DNA of 53,034 nucleotides from Planctomycetota bacterium (lineage in GTDB: Bacteria > Planctomycetota > UBA1135 > UBA2386): NCBI GenBank assembly GCA_016794035.1, contig JAEUHS010000092.1, positions 1-53,034 on the forward strand, written 5' to 3'. This document shows, in pieces, positions 52,097 to 53,034 of the stretch. The notes beneath the pieces are model-generated. The model was not told where the DNA came from, did no database searches, and worked only from the letters and a program-made list of their open reading frames with translations. Position 1 is the first letter of the stretch; each line of letters opens with the position of its first letter. The translations under genes and the position numbers were made by a program.

Positions 52097-53034
52097 TTGA
52101 GCTCCGAGACCTTCCGCCGCCTGCTGCTCGAGGCGAACGTGCTGGACGCCGAACGCCTGGCCAAGGCCGAGGCGGCCGCGTCCTCGCGCGGCACGCCGCT
52201 CGAGCGCACGATCGTGCAGCTCAACCTCGCCGACGAGACGGCGGTCTGGCGCGTGCTGGCGAAGGCGCACGGGCTGAAGTTCGTCGACCCCGCGAAGTTC
52301 GCGCCGCAGCAGGAGGCGCTGAAGAAGATCCCGAAGGAGCAGGTCGAGCAGAACGAGGCGCTGCCGGTGCTGCTGAAGGACGGCGTGCTGTGGGTCGCGA
52401 TCGACGACCCGTGGAAGACGTTCGTCGCCGACAACCTCGCGTTCCTGGCCGGCTGCACGGTGCAGTGCGCGCTGATGCCGCCGCAGGCGTTGAAGCAGGC
52501 GCTGCGCAAGCACGGCGGCGGCGAGGCCGCCGGGCCGCAGGCCAAGGCGAGCGGTGGCGGCGCGTCGGCGGCCGCCGAAGGCGAGGACGCGCCGATCATC
52601 CGGCTGGTCGGCAAGACCATCGACGAGGCGCTGCAGCAGCGCGCCAGCGACATCCACGTCGAGCCGTTCCAGCAGCGGCTGCGCATCCGCTACCGCATCG
52701 ACGGCGTGCTGAAGGAGATCGCGTCGCTCGAGATCGGCCTGCTGGCGCCGATGACGTCGCGGCTGAAGATCATGGCCGGGCTCGACATCGCCGAGAAGCG
52801 CAAGCCGCAGGACGGCCGCATCTCGTTCCGCGCCCACGACGCGCACGGGGCCGGCCGCGACATCGACATCCGCACGTCGGTGCTGCCGTCGAGCCATGGC
52901 GAGACGATCGTGATGCGCCTGCTCGACAAGGAGAAGGGACTGATGAGCCTCGAGGCGCTCGGCTTCGAAGGCGTCGACCGCGACCGCTTCCAGTCGATCA
53001 TCGCCAGGCCGAACGGCATCGTGCTGGTCACCGG
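52097..53034 (+). CDS. gspE: GspE/PilB-type secretion ATPase (partial, runs off the window)
   Basis: 312 codons are visible from a TTG start, read directly from the sequence: SSETFRRLLLEANVLDAERL opens an N-terminal GspE-N domain (about 1-145). A Gly/Ala-rich linker follows, then the start of the ATPase: IIRLVGKTIDEALQQRASDIHVEP, RYRIDGVLKEI and MAGLDIAEKRKPQDGRI, which contain the acidic and Arg residues of the N2 domain. The sequence stops at PNGIVLVT, just before the Walker A (GPTGSGKS expected). It is a cytoplasmic hexameric motor for type II secretion or type IV pili. The TTG start is the most likely given the domain beginning; no good ribosome site is visible. Confidence 0.93.
   Translation, partial: MSSETFRRLLLEANVLDAERLAKAEAAASSRGTPLERTIVQLNLADETAVWRVLAKAHGLKFVDPAKFAPQQEALKKIPKEQVEQNEALPVLLKDGVLWVAIDDPWKTFVADNLAFLAGCTVQCALMPPQALKQALRKHGGGEAAGPQAKASGGGASAAAEGEDAPIIRLVGKTIDEALQQRASDIHVEPFQQRLRIRYRIDGVLKEIASLEIGLLAPMTSRLKIMAGLDIAEKRKPQDGRISFRAHDAHGAGRDIDIRTSVLPSSHGETIVMRLLDKEKGLMSLEALGFEGVDRDRFQSIIARPNGIVLVT

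Overview
The window is about 70% GC and packed with protein-coding genes. No rRNA, tRNA, CRISPR array, insertion sequence or prophage is visible. The gene content suggests a planctomycete of the Poly30-like, high-GC kind: a secreted RCC1-type repeat protein with the C-terminal domain typical of that lineage, an ECF sigma/anti-sigma pair followed by an uncharacterised secreted protein, scattered type II secretion genes, a SMUG1 uracil-DNA glycosylase and a two-subunit 2-oxoacid:ferredoxin oxidoreductase. The phylum call is inference from gene content and has not been tested.

Layout. 1-4452 (minus): a MacAB-like export operon (adaptor, ATPase, two FtsX-type permeases, the last cut by the window edge). 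4537-9249 (plus): a universal stress protein overlapping a LonB-like AAA protease, then a polytopic membrane protein. 9293-12349 (minus): a dynamin-like GTPase and a secreted beta-carbonic-anhydrase-like protein. 12546-15442 (plus): korAB. 15577-18652: a small lipoprotein, then an ArsR-methyltransferase fusion regulator with an AT-rich operator, directly upstream of ahcY (SAM/SAH cycle). 18722-23768: signal peptidase I, an HDOD/PP2C signalling pair and sigma-54. 23829-28676 (minus): secreted protein, anti-sigma and ECF sigma, and a GspF-like protein. 28855-32491 (minus): dCTP deaminase and a FadE-type acyl-CoA dehydrogenase. 32657-35187 (minus): GNAT acetyltransferase, Rpn-family nuclease and N-acetylmuramoyl-alanine amidase. 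35497-40561 (plus): RCC1-repeat protein, M28 peptidase, CoA-binding protein and SMUG1. 40576-42366 (minus): sigma factor and phosphotransferase. 42596-43978 (plus): DUF4388 protein. 43993-47431 (minus): phnDCE-type transporter with two permeases fused. 47668-50161 (minus): glycosyltransferase and a sugar-kinase/methyltransferase fusion. 50188-53034: adenosine deaminase, SlyD-like FKBP and the start of GspE.

Three non-genic or hidden signals stand out. First, the Rpn nuclease gene has a strong internal Shine-Dalgarno and ATG that would make a 74-residue C-terminal protein, the arrangement of the RpnL/RpnS intragenic toxin-antitoxin systems. Second, a 17-bp intergenic motif (consensus GCGTAYSGCCACCGCGT) recurs five times at four loci, inside longer imperfect repeats with inverted arms. 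Third, several genes end inside long near-perfect hairpins that include the stop codon, often right beside those repeats.
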